Below, one piece after another: positions 41,603 to 51,412 of a stretch of DNA of 64,000 nt; the first letter of the stretch is position 1; each line of letters opens with the position of its first letter. Origin of the DNA: CBDUXP01 sp965371225 [NCBI: uncultured bacterium] (GTDB lineage Bacteria; Abyssobacteria; SURF-5; CBDUXP01); the NCBI GenBank assembly GCA_965371225.1, contig CBDUXP010000013.1, forward strand, positions 1 to 64,000, given 5' to 3'. The notes beneath the pieces were generated by a model, which did not search any database, was not told the DNA's origin, and saw only the letters and a program-made list of their open reading frames with translations. The translations under genes were made by a program, and so were the position numbers.

Positions 41603-43384
41603 ATGCTCGTCCTGGGACTCACAGACGGTATCACCTGCGGCGCCGCGGTCATCGCGGACGGCGTGGTGCTCGCGGCGGTCAATGAGGAGCGCCTGACGCG
41701 GTTGAAGATGGCGTATGGCTTCCCGCGGCAAGCGATCGCCGAGGTGCTGCAGCTCGCCGGCGTGGAGCCGGCTGATATCGATCGCGTGGCGGCCGCGACG
41801 ATCAACAACCACTTCTTCGACGGCGTACGCCCCTTTGACGGGTGGATGGCCCAGGACAAGGGCTTCATCCGGAACGCGGTGTTCAATTCTGCCGGGCGCT
41901 TCAGTTTTCTCATCGATAGCGTGCCGGGACTCGAGGCGCTGTATTACACCGCCCGCAAGCCGGTATTCGCTGCGCGGCGCCGCGCCATTCGCCGCATCAT
42001 GGCGCAGGAGTTCGGGATCGCGGCACCGGTGCGGTTCGTGAACCACCACCTGGCGCACGCCACGAGCGCGTACTTCACCAGCGGCTTCGCGGACGCGACG
42101 GTGGTAAGCATGGACGGCGGCGGCGACGGCGCTTCCTCCCACATCTACGAGGTGCGGGACGGCCGGTTCCGCCGGATCGGGTACACGAGCGCCTTCAATT
42201 CCCTGGCGAATTACTACGCGTATATGACGCACATCTGCGGGTTCAAAGCGCAGAAGCATGAGGGCAAGATCACCGGTCTCGCCGCATACGGCGAGCCGCG
42301 GTACGTGGACCTGCTGGATACGTTCATCACGTTTCGGGACGGCGCGCTGCGGAACGTGGGGGGCGTGGTCTTCTCCGCGGCTGTGGAGGCGCTGCGCCGG
42401 CGCCTGCCCGCCGACTGGGCGAGGGAGGACGTGGCGGCCAGCATCCAACTGCATGCGGAGCGCTTGGCCGGGCAATACGTGCTGCACCACCTGGGGCTCG
42501 ACGCGCGCGCAAACGTCGCCTTGGCCGGCGGCCTCTTCGCTAACGTGCGCATCAACCAATGCATCGCGGAGTGCGACGGCGTGGACCGGCTGTTCGTGCA
42601 CCCCGGCATGACGGATGGCGGCCTCGCCGTCGGTGCCGCGCTGACCGCGTGCATGCGCGGCGGTGAAGACAGCCACATGCCGCGCGACCCGGGCGTGATC
42701 CCGGACGTGTATTACGGACGGGGGTACAGCACGGCGGAGATCGAGCGGGCGCTCACGAGCGACGGGCTCGCCTTCTCGCGGCCGGCGTGCATCGAGACGG
42801 AGATCGCGCGGCTGCTGGCGGAGGGCTACGTGGTCGCGCGGTTCGACGGGCGGATGGAATACGGACCGCGGGCGCTCGGCAACCGCTCCATCCTGTATCA
42901 GCCGGCCGATCCCAGCGTGAACGATTGGTTGAACGACCGCCTCCAGCGGACGGAGTTCATGCCGTTCGCCCCGTCAACGGTGATGGAATGTGCCGAGGAG
43001 TTTTACGAGAACGTGGAGGTGGCGCGTGAGGCCGCGCGGTTCATGACGGTGACGTACGGGTGTACCGCGCGCATGAAGGATACGTGTCCCGGGGTGGTGC
43101 ACGTGGACGGGACCGCCCGGCCCCAGCTCGTCCGCCGCGAGGACAATCCGAGCTACCACCGGATCATCGACGCGTTCGGCAAGCTCACGGGGGTGCCGAC
43201 GATCATCAACACGAGTTTCAACATGCACGAAGAGCCGATCGTATGTTCGCCGCAGGACGCGATTCGCGCGTTCCGGCTGGGCCACTTGGACTACCTCGCG
43301 ATTGGAAATTGCCTCGTGCCGTCTCCGACCCCCGTCACCCGTCCCCTCCGGCCCATGCCGGTGGACCGGGCGGCGATGACCTAG
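41603..43384 (+). CDS. Carbamoyltransferase, NodU/CmcH family
   Basis: The 593-residue protein has the Kae1-like N-terminal domain (GLTDGITCGAAVIADGVVLAAVNEERLTR, then metal-site NHHLAHATSAYF and SMDGGGDGASSH, and LAGGLFANVRIN). The C-terminal domain (DGRMEYGPRALGNRSIL, PTIINTSFNMHEEPIVCSPQDAI) fits the family. NodU/CmcH enzymes add a carbamoyl group from carbamoyl phosphate to a hydroxyl of a sugar or antibiotic through a carbamoyl-adenylate. Here a sugar of the surface glycan is the likely acceptor. It starts 17 bases after the methyltransferase gene. Confidence 0.92.
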   Translation: MLVLGLTDGITCGAAVIADGVVLAAVNEERLTRLKMAYGFPRQAIAEVLQLAGVEPADIDRVAAATINNHFFDGVRPFDGWMAQDKGFIRNAVFNSAGRFSFLIDSVPGLEALYYTARKPVFAARRRAIRRIMAQEFGIAAPVRFVNHHLAHATSAYFTSGFADATVVSMDGGGDGASSHIYEVRDGRFRRIGYTSAFNSLANYYAYMTHICGFKAQKHEGKITGLAAYGEPRYVDLLDTFITFRDGALRNVGGVVFSAAVEALRRRLPADWAREDVAASIQLHAERLAGQYVLHHLGLDARANVALAGGLFANVRINQCIAECDGVDRLFVHPGMTDGGLAVGAALTACMRGGEDSHMPRDPGVIPDVYYGRGYSTAEIERALTSDGLAFSRPACIETEIARLLAEGYVVARFDGRMEYGPRALGNRSILYQPADPSVNDWLNDRLQRTEFMPFAPSTVMECAEEFYENVEVAREAARFMTVTYGCTARMKDTCPGVVHVDGTARPQLVRREDNPSYHRIIDAFGKLTGVPTIINTSFNMHEEPIVCSPQDAIRAFRLGHLDYLAIGNCLVPSPTPVTRPLRPMPVDRAAMT

Positions 43385-43396
43385 AAGGACCCGCGC

Positions 43397-44422
43397 ATGA
43401 CGCAGATTCACACACCACAGCCGACCGGCCAGGACACGACGATCCAGGAGCAGGTCGTCGCCATGTACGAGCGCCATCCCTTCCCGGCGTACACGGACAA
43501 GTTCCGCAAAGCGTCCGAGGAGATGGTGCTGAAGATGCGGCTCCTGGGCTTGGCCGAGGCGGCGTACACGAACAAGCGGATTCTCGACTGCGGGTGCGGC
43601 ACGGGGGAGTTCACCTGCTGGTACGCGGCGCGCGGGAACGACGTGACGGCGGTGGACTTGTCCGGCCCCTCCATCGCGCACGCGAAGAAGTACGCGGCCA
43701 GTTACGAGCTGGAGGACCGCATCACGTTTCGGCAGCACTCCGTGCTCGAGTTGGACTTCCCGGACGACTCGTTCGATATCGTCTATTCCTACGGCGTCCT
43801 GCACCACACGCCGGATCCCTACAAAGGCTTCCAGAATATGGTGCGCGTGTGCAAACCGGGCGGTATCGTCATCGTAAGCGTCTACAGCCTGTACAGCCGG
43901 TTCATCCATCGGGAGAAGCAGCGGCTGATCGGTTGGCTGGCGGGGGACGACATCGAGGCGCGGTACCGGTGGGGCAAGCGGCTCTTCCCGCTGACGGCGC
44001 GTAAACTCAAGCTGCGCGCGCACGACGACAGCGACGCAGTGTTGTACGACCAGTTCAGCCAGCCGCACGAATCCCTGCACACGGCCGGGGAGATTCTCGG
44101 TTGGTATCGGGAGCATGGCCTGGAGTACCTGGGGGCGTTTGGGCCGCTGCGGATTCGCGATTACATCTACGCGGCGAGTTTGCCGGAGTACCAGGTGTTC
44201 GAGCGCACCTTCGACGGTTACGTGCTGTCGCGCTTGGCCAGCGGCTGTCTCAAGGGCCTGGCGTCGGTGATGGGCTACCGGCCGGAGGAGGCGCACCCGT
44301 TCCCGTATCCCTCAGGCGTGTCGCAGGTGATGAGTCAGCTCGGTTGGGCCGCCTTGGGCTTGCGTTTCAGTTGCTTCAGCATCGCCGGCCGGAAGCCGCC
44401 GTCCGAGGCGCCCGCCGGATGA
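43397..44422 (+). CDS. Class I SAM-dependent methyltransferase with extended C-terminus
   Basis: The 341-residue protein has YERHPFPAYTDKFRKASEE near residues 20-38, motif I ILDCGCGTGEFTCWYAARGNDVTAVDLSGPSIAHAKKYA, and LELDFPDDSFDIVYSYGVLHHTPDPYKGFQNMVRVCKPGGIVIVSVYS. After the core fold about 150 residues of helical sequence follow. The family commonly acts on complex glycans or lipids. It begins 12 bases after the carbamoyltransferase stop, in the same operon. Confidence 0.87.
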   Translation: MTQIHTPQPTGQDTTIQEQVVAMYERHPFPAYTDKFRKASEEMVLKMRLLGLAEAAYTNKRILDCGCGTGEFTCWYAARGNDVTAVDLSGPSIAHAKKYAASYELEDRITFRQHSVLELDFPDDSFDIVYSYGVLHHTPDPYKGFQNMVRVCKPGGIVIVSVYSLYSRFIHREKQRLIGWLAGDDIEARYRWGKRLFPLTARKLKLRAHDDSDAVLYDQFSQPHESLHTAGEILGWYREHGLEYLGAFGPLRIRDYIYAASLPEYQVFERTFDGYVLSRLASGCLKGLASVMGYRPEEAHPFPYPSGVSQVMSQLGWAALGLRFSCFSIAGRKPPSEAPAG

Positions 44423-44462
44423 CCCCAGGCTCCCGGCGCCCCGCGGATCTGTCGGCCACGTC

Positions 44463-45536
44463 ATGAACGCGGCGCACACCACCCCGTCGGCGTCCGGCGC
44501 CGCGCCCGCCACGCGCCATGGCATGCGGTTGCTGCGCGTGGCCATTAGCGTAGGGCTGCTGTACTACATCCTGCGCAGCACCTCCCTCCAGGACATCGGT
44601 GCCGTCTTTGCGCGTGCGCTCGACCGGTGGCCGCTGTTGCTGGTGGCCACCGTGCTGCCCGGCCTCGGCACGCTGGCGGCAGTCCTCCGGTGGCGGGTGC
44701 TGCTCCGGGGGCTGGGCGCGCGGCCGAGCCTGGGCAGTCTCGCGCACGCGTATCTCGTCGGCCACTTCTTCAACCAGTTTCTGCCGTCCACCATTGGTGG
44801 GGATATGGTGCGCGGCTGGTGGATGAAGCACACGGTCGACTCGCCCGTCCAAAGCTTGACGGTGGTGGGGCTGGACCGGGTGATCGGGATGGTGGGGATC
44901 TGCGCGGTGGGGCTGCTCGCCGCCGTGCTGAGGCCGGACACCATTCGCGAGCTGCCCGCCTTCTGGGCCGTGCTGGGCCTCGCTACCCTCGGCTTGGTGT
45001 TTCTCGCCTTGATGTCCCATCCGCGCACCGCCGCTCTCGGGCGTCGGCTGACCGTCATCCCGCTCTTTCGTCCCTTGCAGGAGACGGGCCGCACCGTGTA
45101 CGACGCGCTGCATACCTTTCGCCGCAAGCGGGCGCACCTCATGGCCGCGCTCCTATACTCCATGATCCTGCAGCTCATCATCATCGGGCAATTCGTCCTG
45201 TTGTCCGTGGCGTTCGACTTGCCCGTGTCTCGCACGGGACTTGCGGCAATCGTTCCCGTCGTCACGCTGGTCAGCCTGCTGCCGCTCGCGATTAACGGCA
45301 TCGGGTTGCGCGAGAGTGCCCTCGCCGTGCTCGGGGCGCCCCTCGGCCTCGCCGTGGGCGACGCCATCGCGCTCGCTTGGGCCTTCATCTTCTTTACGTT
45401 CTTGTACGCGTTGGTCGGCGGCGGGCTGTACCTCGTCGGTCGGCGAGATCGCGCCCCCGCGGCGCCGGCTTCCCCGGTCGGGCCCCAGGTAGGTGAGGTG
45501 CGCCACGGCAGCGCGCCCGCGGGAGGGCGCGTATGA
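44463..45536 (+). CDS. Flippase-like (LPG_synthase_TM / UPF0104) membrane protein
   Basis: The 357-residue protein has about eight membrane helices. It contains [70 protein letters not shown] and [24 protein letters not shown], the signature of the lysylphosphatidylglycerol-synthase membrane domain found without its catalytic domain. Such proteins occur in polysaccharide and lipid-glycan loci and are thought to move or bind lipid-linked intermediates. The stop overlaps the next gene by four bases (ATGA). Confidence 0.82.
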   Translation: MNAAHTTPSASGAAPATRHGMRLLRVAISVGLLYYILRSTSLQDIGAVFARALDRWPLLLVATVLPGLGTLAAVLRWRVLLRGLGARPSLGSLAHAYLVGHFFNQFLPSTIGGDMVRGWWMKHTVDSPVQSLTVVGLDRVIGMVGICAVGLLAAVLRPDTIRELPAFWAVLGLATLGLVFLALMSHPRTAALGRRLTVIPLFRPLQETGRTVYDALHTFRRKRAHLMAALLYSMILQLIIIGQFVLLSVAFDLPVSRTGLAAIVPVVTLVSLLPLAINGIGLRESALAVLGAPLGLAVGDAIALAWAFIFFTFLYALVGGGLYLVGRRDRAPAAPASPVGPQVGEVRHGSAPAGGRV

Positions 45537-46339
45537 GCGGCGTTGCGGGGCACTTCGATGCCGCCCTGGCGGCGCCCGATCGGCATTCCGCGAAGCTGGC
45601 CCACGCGATCACGGATAAGTCCGTCTCCCTGCTGCAGCGGTATCGCGAGTTCGTGCTCGGTACCGAGGGCGGCTTGCGCGCATTGCTCACCTACGAGTTC
45701 GTCACCCTCTTCCTCACGCCGATGCCCGGGGCGCTGGGGCTGGCGCTCCGGCGGCTTTTCTTTCCGGCAATCCTCGGCCGAGTGGGCCGCGGGGTGGTCT
45801 TCGGGCGGAGCCTTACCGTGCGCCACGGCCGCAAGATCCGCCTGGACGACAACGTGGTCATCGACGACTACGCGGCGCTGGACGCCAAGGGGGCGCACAA
45901 CGACGGGATCGACATCGGCGCGCATGCGTTCATTAGCCGGAATGTCGTCCTGAGCTGCAAGGGCGCCAACATTCGCATCGGCCGCAACGTGACGATCGGT
46001 AACAACAGCCTGGTGCGTGCGCAGGATGACAGCCCGGTGACCATCGGGGACGACACGGTCATTGCGGCGTTCGTGGACATTGTGGGCGGCGGCAACTATC
46101 ACACGAACCGCTTCGACGTGCCCATGTGGCAGCAGGGGCAGTATTCCAAGGGCGGCATCACGATCGGTGAAGATGTGTGGATCGGTTCGCACGTCCAGGT
46201 GTTGGACGGTGTCCGCGTCGGTCGGGGCAGCATCCTGGCCGCCGGCGCGGTGGTGCATCGCGACGTGCCGGACTACGCCATCGTCGGCGGCGTACCCGCC
46301 AAGATCATCGGCACGCGCGGATCGCCCCCCGGAAGCTGA
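45533..46339 (+). CDS. Left-handed beta-helix acyltransferase (hexapeptide repeat)
   Basis: The 268-residue protein has an N-terminal helical part (residues 1-75) and then a series of hexapeptide repeats ([49 protein letters not shown]). The typical end is [54 protein letters not shown]. It likely transfers acetyl from acetyl-CoA to a glycan sugar. The ATG overlaps the stop of the flippase-like gene, so translation is coupled. Confidence 0.88.
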   Translation: MSGVAGHFDAALAAPDRHSAKLAHAITDKSVSLLQRYREFVLGTEGGLRALLTYEFVTLFLTPMPGALGLALRRLFFPAILGRVGRGVVFGRSLTVRHGRKIRLDDNVVIDDYAALDAKGAHNDGIDIGAHAFISRNVVLSCKGANIRIGRNVTIGNNSLVRAQDDSPVTIGDDTVIAAFVDIVGGGNYHTNRFDVPMWQQGQYSKGGITIGEDVWIGSHVQVLDGVRVGRGSILAAGAVVHRDVPDYAIVGGVPAKIIGTRGSPPGS

Positions 46340-46425
46340 GCCCGTGGCGACGGCGCGCGCCCCCCATTTCGCAGTGCCGCGAACCCGGCGTCTCGAATCC
46401 CGCGGGGTGCGGGCGGAGGCGCGCC

Positions 46426-47979
46426 GTGCCGCTCCCTGAACGCGCGCCCGCCACCCTGGCCCTCGAACGCTTCGATCTCATCGTGGTCGGTGGCGGCATC
46501 TACGGCGTCATGCTGTGCCTCGAAGCCGTGCGCCGCCGGCTGCGTCCGCTCCTGGTGGAACGTGCGGACTTCGGCGGCGCCACCAGCCACAACAGCCAAC
46601 GCATCGTCCACGGCGGATTGCGATACCTGCAATCCGCCGACCTGCCGCGGTTTTACGAATCCGTGCAGGAGCGCCGGTGGTTCCTGCGGACGTTTCCGGA
46701 TTTCGTGCAGCCCCTGCCGTGCCTCATGCCGCTCTACGGCGCGGGGCTCCGCACGCCGGGGCTGCTGCGTCTCGCGCTGGCGCTGAACGATCTCGGGTCC
46801 GCGCGCCGGAACGTCGAGGTCCCGCGCGACCGGCATATTCCGCCGGGCCGCATCCTGGACGCGGCCGCGACGCGGGACCGGTTCCCCGGCGTGGACACCC
46901 GGGACCTGCGGGGCGGGGCGCTCTGGCATGACGCATTAATGCCCAGCGCGCCACTGCAGCTCATCGAGACGTTGCGCTGGGCCTGCGAGCGCGGCGCGGC
47001 AGCGCTTAACTATGTGGAAGCGCAGGGGCTGATCGAGACGGCCGGGCGCGTCGCCGGCATCCGCGCGCGGGACCTGGTGGATCAACAGGATCTGGAATTC
47101 CACGCCGACGCGGTCGTGAATGCCGCCGGCCCCTGGGCGCGGCAGTTTTCCGCGGCGTGTGGCCATGAACATCCTCCCCTGTTCGAACCCGCCTTGGCGT
47201 GGAACGTGGTGTTCCGCCGGGAGGCGCTGGCCGACGCGGCCCTCGCGGTGGCGCCGCGACGGCGGGCCGCACAAACGTATTTTCTCGTGCCGTGGAAGGG
47301 GGCGCTGCTGGCGGGCACAGGCCACGCCCCCTGGCGCGGCGGGCTCGACCGCCCCGGCCCGACACCCGAACAACTGCTGGAGTTCATCGCCGACTTGAAC
47401 GCCGCCGTGCCCGGCCTCGAGTTGACCCCGCACGACGTGCATCGCGTGTTCGCCGGTTTACTCCCCGCGACGCGGGCGGACACGAGCGAGCCCACCACGC
47501 GCGAAGTGATCGTGGACCACGGCGCACGCGGCGGGCCCGGGGGCTTCTTCAGCCTCAGCGGCGTCAAGCTCACCACCGCGCGCCGGATGGCCGACAAAGT
47601 GTTGCGGCGTGCATTTCCCGCCGCCGTGCCCCTCACCGCCGCCGCGTTCCCGCGTCCCGCTCCCGCCGTGACGGCGCCGGAGTACCCGTACTTCTGGATG
47701 CCGCCGCCCGGTGACGAGGCGTGGCAAGCGGACCTACGCCGTGCGGCGGCCGATGAGGCCGTGCAACATTTGAGCGACCTACTGCTGCGCCGGTCGAACC
47801 TGGGGGACAATCCCGACCGTGCATTCCACGTCGCGCCGGACGTGTGTCGCCTCCTGGGATGGGACGCGGGGCGTACCGCGCAGGAACTGGCGGACCTGGC
47901 GAATCAGCTCGGGCGGCCCGGCGGGGCAAGCGCGTCGGACCCGGCCACGGCGGCTGCGGCCGCCCGCCGACGCACGTAG
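46426..47979 (+). CDS. GlpD-like FAD-dependent oxidoreductase (glycerol-3-phosphate dehydrogenase family)
   Basis: The 517-residue protein has the FAD-binding LIVVGGGIYGVMLCLEAVRRRLRPLLVERADFGGATSHNSQRIVHGGLRYLQ signature of GlpD (starting near residue 17). It also has the DAO central fold (VVNAAGPWARQF) and a C-terminal DAO_C-type helical segment. GlpD oxidises sn-glycerol-3-phosphate to dihydroxyacetone phosphate and feeds quinone. Being in a glycan locus, it may act on glycerol phosphate or a related polyol linked to the polymer, which is inference. GTG at 46426 has GGAGG six bases upstream. Its last 76 bases overlap the convergent membrane hydrolase gene, and the tail there is low-complexity Ala/Arg. 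Confidence 0.8.
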   Translation: MPLPERAPATLALERFDLIVVGGGIYGVMLCLEAVRRRLRPLLVERADFGGATSHNSQRIVHGGLRYLQSADLPRFYESVQERRWFLRTFPDFVQPLPCLMPLYGAGLRTPGLLRLALALNDLGSARRNVEVPRDRHIPPGRILDAAATRDRFPGVDTRDLRGGALWHDALMPSAPLQLIETLRWACERGAAALNYVEAQGLIETAGRVAGIRARDLVDQQDLEFHADAVVNAAGPWARQFSAACGHEHPPLFEPALAWNVVFRREALADAALAVAPRRRAAQTYFLVPWKGALLAGTGHAPWRGGLDRPGPTPEQLLEFIADLNAAVPGLELTPHDVHRVFAGLLPATRADTSEPTTREVIVDHGARGGPGGFFSLSGVKLTTARRMADKVLRRAFPAAVPLTAAAFPRPAPAVTAPEYPYFWMPPPGDEAWQADLRRAAADEAVQHLSDLLLRRSNLGDNPDRAFHVAPDVCRLLGWDAGRTAQELADLANQLGRPGGASASDPATAAAAARRRT

Positions 47980-48509
47980 GCCGCGCCCAGCGCCACCGGC
48001 GCGAAAAGAACCACCTCCCGGCCCAGGGCCGCGAGGTTGTACCAACTCATCAGCCCGCCCATCCATGCGAGCAGGCCCGGCTCGACCGCGGGCGGCCGGC
48101 GGACGCCGAGCAGCAGTTGCACGGTAGAGAGGTAATGCGCTTGGCTGAACGGCGCGAACAGGGGCAGTCCGTGCGGAGCCACCACGTCGGGGCCGCAGAG
48201 GTCCAGGGCCAGGTGCGACGCGTACGCCACCGTGAACGCAACCCCGTCGCGCCACCAGCGCTCCGTCCCCCGGCTGCACCAGAGGGCGGCGGCCAGGCCG
48301 GCGAGCAGGGCCGCTGCCAGACTGTGGGTGAATTGTTGGTGATAGAGGTTCGGCTGGCCGAGCAGGGCGCCGGGAAGAAAGTCGAGGTCCGGACCGATCG
48401 CCAGCCCGACGCAGAGGCCCAGCCGGCGCTTGGCCGCGGCATCGCCCGGTCGGTCCGCAACCGCGAAAATCGCGTACCCGATCAAGCCATGGGCGAGTGG
48501 CGACGCCAC
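47904..48509 (-). CDS. YdjM/DUF457-like membrane-bound metal-dependent hydrolase
   Basis: The 201-residue protein has several hydrophobic helices and the family pattern MASPLAHGLIGYAIFAV, AIGPDLDFLPGALLG, YHQQFTHSLAAALLAGL and AYASHLALDLCG, whose His and Asp residues could bind metal. The family is called inner-membrane metal-dependent hydrolase; its reaction is not established. It is 19 bases downstream of the VanZ-like gene and probably co-transcribed with it. Its 3' end overlaps GlpD. Confidence 0.8.
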   Translation of the reverse strand: MASPLAHGLIGYAIFAVADRPGDAAAKRRLGLCVGLAIGPDLDFLPGALLGQPNLYHQQFTHSLAAALLAGLAAALWCSRGTERWWRDGVAFTVAYASHLALDLCGPDVVAPHGLPLFAPFSQAHYLSTVQLLLGVRRPPAVEPGLLAWMGGLMSWYNLAALGREVVLFAPVALGAAYVRRRAAAAAVAGSDALAPPGRPS

Positions 48510-48528
48510 ACCGGACTTCCTCTCTCCT

Positions 48529-49647
48529 TCACGCCGCGGCGTCCGCTTTGGCCCGGCGCCGCGCGTAGGCGAGAGCGCCCGCCCACGCGCCGACCGTGTT
48601 CAACAGGAGGTCCGTCGCGTCGCAGGTACGCGTCGGCAGAAACACTTGTCCGCTTTCGACGGCCGCGCTGAGACAGGCGGCGAGGACCACCGTCACCACC
48701 AGCCCGTGGCCGCGCTGCGTCAGCAGCCAACCGAACGGGAGGAACAGCAGCACGTTCAGGCTCCAGTCCACCCAAGGCCGACGCATTTGGTCGCTGTTGC
48801 GAAACGGCACGAGCGACCAGGGGGGGAGCAGCCGACCGCCTGCGACGTCCGCAACGTGCCCGTGCCATCCCTGGGGCTGCCGCCCGTCCGCCGCGGACAG
48901 GTCGAAGAGCGGAACGGCCTCCGGCCCGGGCTGCGCGCCCGGCGCGTCGGTCGGGGCCACCCCCGCTTCGGCCAGGATGCGTGCCGGCGGTGGGCCCGCC
49001 CCGAGTTCCACGCGCCGGAGGCGCCCGTGCCATCCGCGGTCGCCGATCGCTTCATTGCCCGCCACCAGGAAGCTGTTGCGCGACCACCGGACCGCGTGCA
49101 AGTCCGGCCCGGGATGCTCGCCGACTAGCGCGCCGTTGCGATAGACGCGCAACGTGCCGCCCGTGCCGATCAGCAGCAGCGCCTGCCACTCGCTGGAAGC
49201 CAGGACATCGGGAAAGCGCGTTTCGTACTCGCGGCTCCGGGGGGGGCGCACGGATCGCTGGCGCACCCGCACGATGAGGTGCGGCCCGTGCTGGCCAACC
49301 ATGATGGCATGGTTCGTCGGCGTGCGCGAGTACGCGAAGAGGCGGCTGGGGCCGTACTGGTCCGGACGGGCGGAGGACGCTTCCAGGTACACGTAGAACG
49401 CGCCCGCGTCCCGGATCGCGGCGCCGACCTCCGGGCTCGCGGCTCCCATGGAGTACCGGCCGATCCCGGCGAAGACCATGCCGTCCGTGGGGTGCCAGGC
49501 GGGCGGCGGCGCCGCGGCTTCGCGAAAGTAGTTCGGCGTGCCGTAACGCAGGGGGTACTGGGTCGCGAGCACGACGGCGGCCAGATACAACCACAGGGCT
49601 GCGGCAGCAGGGCGGTGCCGCATCTGATCGGGAGGCACGAGAGTCAT
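48529..49647 (-). CDS. VanZ-like membrane protein with a central LamG/concanavalin-like domain
   Basis: The 372-residue protein has one N-terminal membrane helix (AAALWLYLAAVVLATQYPL), and then a soluble domain (about residues 40-240) with repeating short beta-strand patterns such as WQALLLIGTGGTLRVYRNGALVGEHPGP, suggesting a LamG-type jelly roll. At the C-terminus is the VanZ signature NVLLFLPFGWLLTQRGHG ... ESGQVFLPTRTCDATDLLLNTVGAWAGAL. The family's function is unclear, but members are frequent in exopolysaccharide loci, and the lectin-like domain could bind the glycan. Confidence 0.75.
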   Translation of the reverse strand: MTLVPPDQMRHRPAAAALWLYLAAVVLATQYPLRYGTPNYFREAAAPPPAWHPTDGMVFAGIGRYSMGAASPEVGAAIRDAGAFYVYLEASSARPDQYGPSRLFAYSRTPTNHAIMVGQHGPHLIVRVRQRSVRPPRSREYETRFPDVLASSEWQALLLIGTGGTLRVYRNGALVGEHPGPDLHAVRWSRNSFLVAGNEAIGDRGWHGRLRRVELGAGPPPARILAEAGVAPTDAPGAQPGPEAVPLFDLSAADGRQPQGWHGHVADVAGGRLLPPWSLVPFRNSDQMRRPWVDWSLNVLLFLPFGWLLTQRGHGLVVTVVLAACLSAAVESGQVFLPTRTCDATDLLLNTVGAWAGALAYARRRAKADAAA

Positions 49648-49921
49648 GGTACATGCGGGGGGCGGGCCGCGTCGCGTCTGCGTCTCGCGCGTCCGAACCG
49701 GCGCACGCCGCTGCGCGCTGGCAGGGTTCTAGTGGATGGAGTATCGTGAGAGGTCGTGACGCGCAACGATGGACAACGGGCAACGCGCAGCGTCCGCGCG
49801 TGAGCCGCCCCGGGTGGTCCGGCCGCGCGCCGCGCGTGCCTGAACGCATGCGCGATGGGAGCGGCTGGCGCGGACTCCGTCAGGCGGCGCGGCCGACCGG
49901 CGCCCTATCCCGAAGACTCCT

Positions 49922-51397
49922 GTGAGCGGCGTCGGCCAGCGAATCGTCAAGCATTCGTTCGTGTACGGGATCCACGTGGTCCTGCGGCGGGTGGCGTCCA
50001 TCCTCATGCTGCCCGTCTACACGCGCTACCTGACACCGGCGGACTACGGCACCCTCGAGCTGCTGAGCATCACCACCGAGGTGGCGGCGCTGGTGTTGGG
50101 TATAGGCCTGAATGCCGCGCTGTTCAAGTTTTTCAGCGACGCGGAATCCGACGAGGAACGGTCGGCCGTCATCAGCACCATCCTCATCCTCGTGATCCTG
50201 TTGTTCCTGTCCGGCGCGGCGGTGGGTATCGCGTGTGCCGGCCCCCTCTCGGCCCTCGTCTTCGGGACGGTGGAGTACGCCGGGCTGTTCCGCGTTGTGT
50301 TCATGACCTTCTTTTTCCTGGCTGTGACGCAGGTCGGCTTGCGGCATCTCCAGGCGCACCAGCGGTCGGGGTTCTTCGTGCTCGTGGGCCTCGGTCTCGT
50401 GGCGCTGCAACTGTCGCTGAACGTGTACTTTCTCGTGGCGCGCGGCCTGGGCATCCGGGCGCTGCTCTACGGCAATCTCATCGCGCAGGCGGTGACGGCC
50501 ACGCTGCTGATGGGTGCGATGGTGCGCGAGGTCGGCGTGCGCTTCTCCGTCCCGCTCGTCCGCCCGCTCGTGCGGTACGGCGCGCCCCTGATCGTGGTGA
50601 ACCTCTGCGCGTTTGTCTACACGTTCGGCGATCGGTATTTCCTGAACCAGTTCGCGAGCACCGCGGACGTGGGCCTGTACTCGCTGGCGTACCGTTTCGG
50701 GTTTATGCTCACGTTCCTGCTCCAGCCGTTCAACCGCATGTGGGCGGCGGAGCGCTTCGAAGTCGCGAAGCGGCCTGAGGCGCCGCAGGTGTACCGCCGG
50801 GTGTTCAACTACTATCTGTTCTTCCTGTTGTGCGCCGCGTTGGGCATCGCGCTTTTCGCCCGGGATGCCATCTACATTCTGGCCACCCCGGAATTCCACC
50901 CGGCCTGGCGCGTGGTGTGGATCCTGGTGCTCGCGTACACGGTGTCCTCGGTCACCTCCTTCGGCTTGATCGGGGTGCTGGTTTCCGGCCGAACGGAACA
51001 GAACAGCGTGGCGACGTTCATCGCGGCCGTCGTGGCGCTCGCCGCGTACGCCCTGCTGATCCCGCGGTGGCACAGTACGGGCGCGGCGGTCGGCACCCTC
51101 CTCTGCTTCTGCGTGCGCCACGTGATCCTCATCCACTACTCCCAGCGGCACATCCGCATTCCGTACGATTGGAACGCGATCCTCCGCATGGCGGCGCTGG
51201 CGGCGGGGTTGCTCACCGTGTCGCTGCTCGCGCCGGTCGAGCGCCTGCCGTTGTCCCTCGGGCTCCACGCCGCGCTCTGGCTGGCGCTCCCGGTGGGCGT
51301 CTATTTCAGCGGCGCGTTCCCCGCTGCGGAGCGCGCGCAGTTCCTGGCCCTGCTGGCCAACCCGCGCCGGACCCTGCAGGGCATCCTCGCGGCGTGA
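49922..51397 (+). CDS. wzx: Oligosaccharide flippase (Wzx/MOP family)
   Basis: The 491-residue protein has about 12-14 membrane helices. It opens with SFVYGIHVVLRRVASILMLPVYTRYLTPADYGTLELLS, the common start of Wzx-type polysaccharide flippases, and has YSLAYRFGFMLTFLLQPFNRMWAAERFE later. It would move lipid-linked repeat units across the inner membrane for Wzy-type polymerisation. A 274-base divergent gap separates it from the VanZ-like gene. It converges with a glycosyltransferase gene (15-base gap). GTG at 49922 is the first codon of the conserved region. Confidence 0.87.
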   Translation: MSGVGQRIVKHSFVYGIHVVLRRVASILMLPVYTRYLTPADYGTLELLSITTEVAALVLGIGLNAALFKFFSDAESDEERSAVISTILILVILLFLSGAAVGIACAGPLSALVFGTVEYAGLFRVVFMTFFFLAVTQVGLRHLQAHQRSGFFVLVGLGLVALQLSLNVYFLVARGLGIRALLYGNLIAQAVTATLLMGAMVREVGVRFSVPLVRPLVRYGAPLIVVNLCAFVYTFGDRYFLNQFASTADVGLYSLAYRFGFMLTFLLQPFNRMWAAERFEVAKRPEAPQVYRRVFNYYLFFLLCAALGIALFARDAIYILATPEFHPAWRVVWILVLAYTVSSVTSFGLIGVLVSGRTEQNSVATFIAAVVALAAYALLIPRWHSTGAAVGTLLCFCVRHVILIHYSQRHIRIPYDWNAILRMAALAAGLLTVSLLAPVERLPLSLGLHAALWLALPVGVYFSGAFPAAERAQFLALLANPRRTLQGILAA

Positions 51398-51412
51398 CGG
51401 CGCGGCCGCGGC

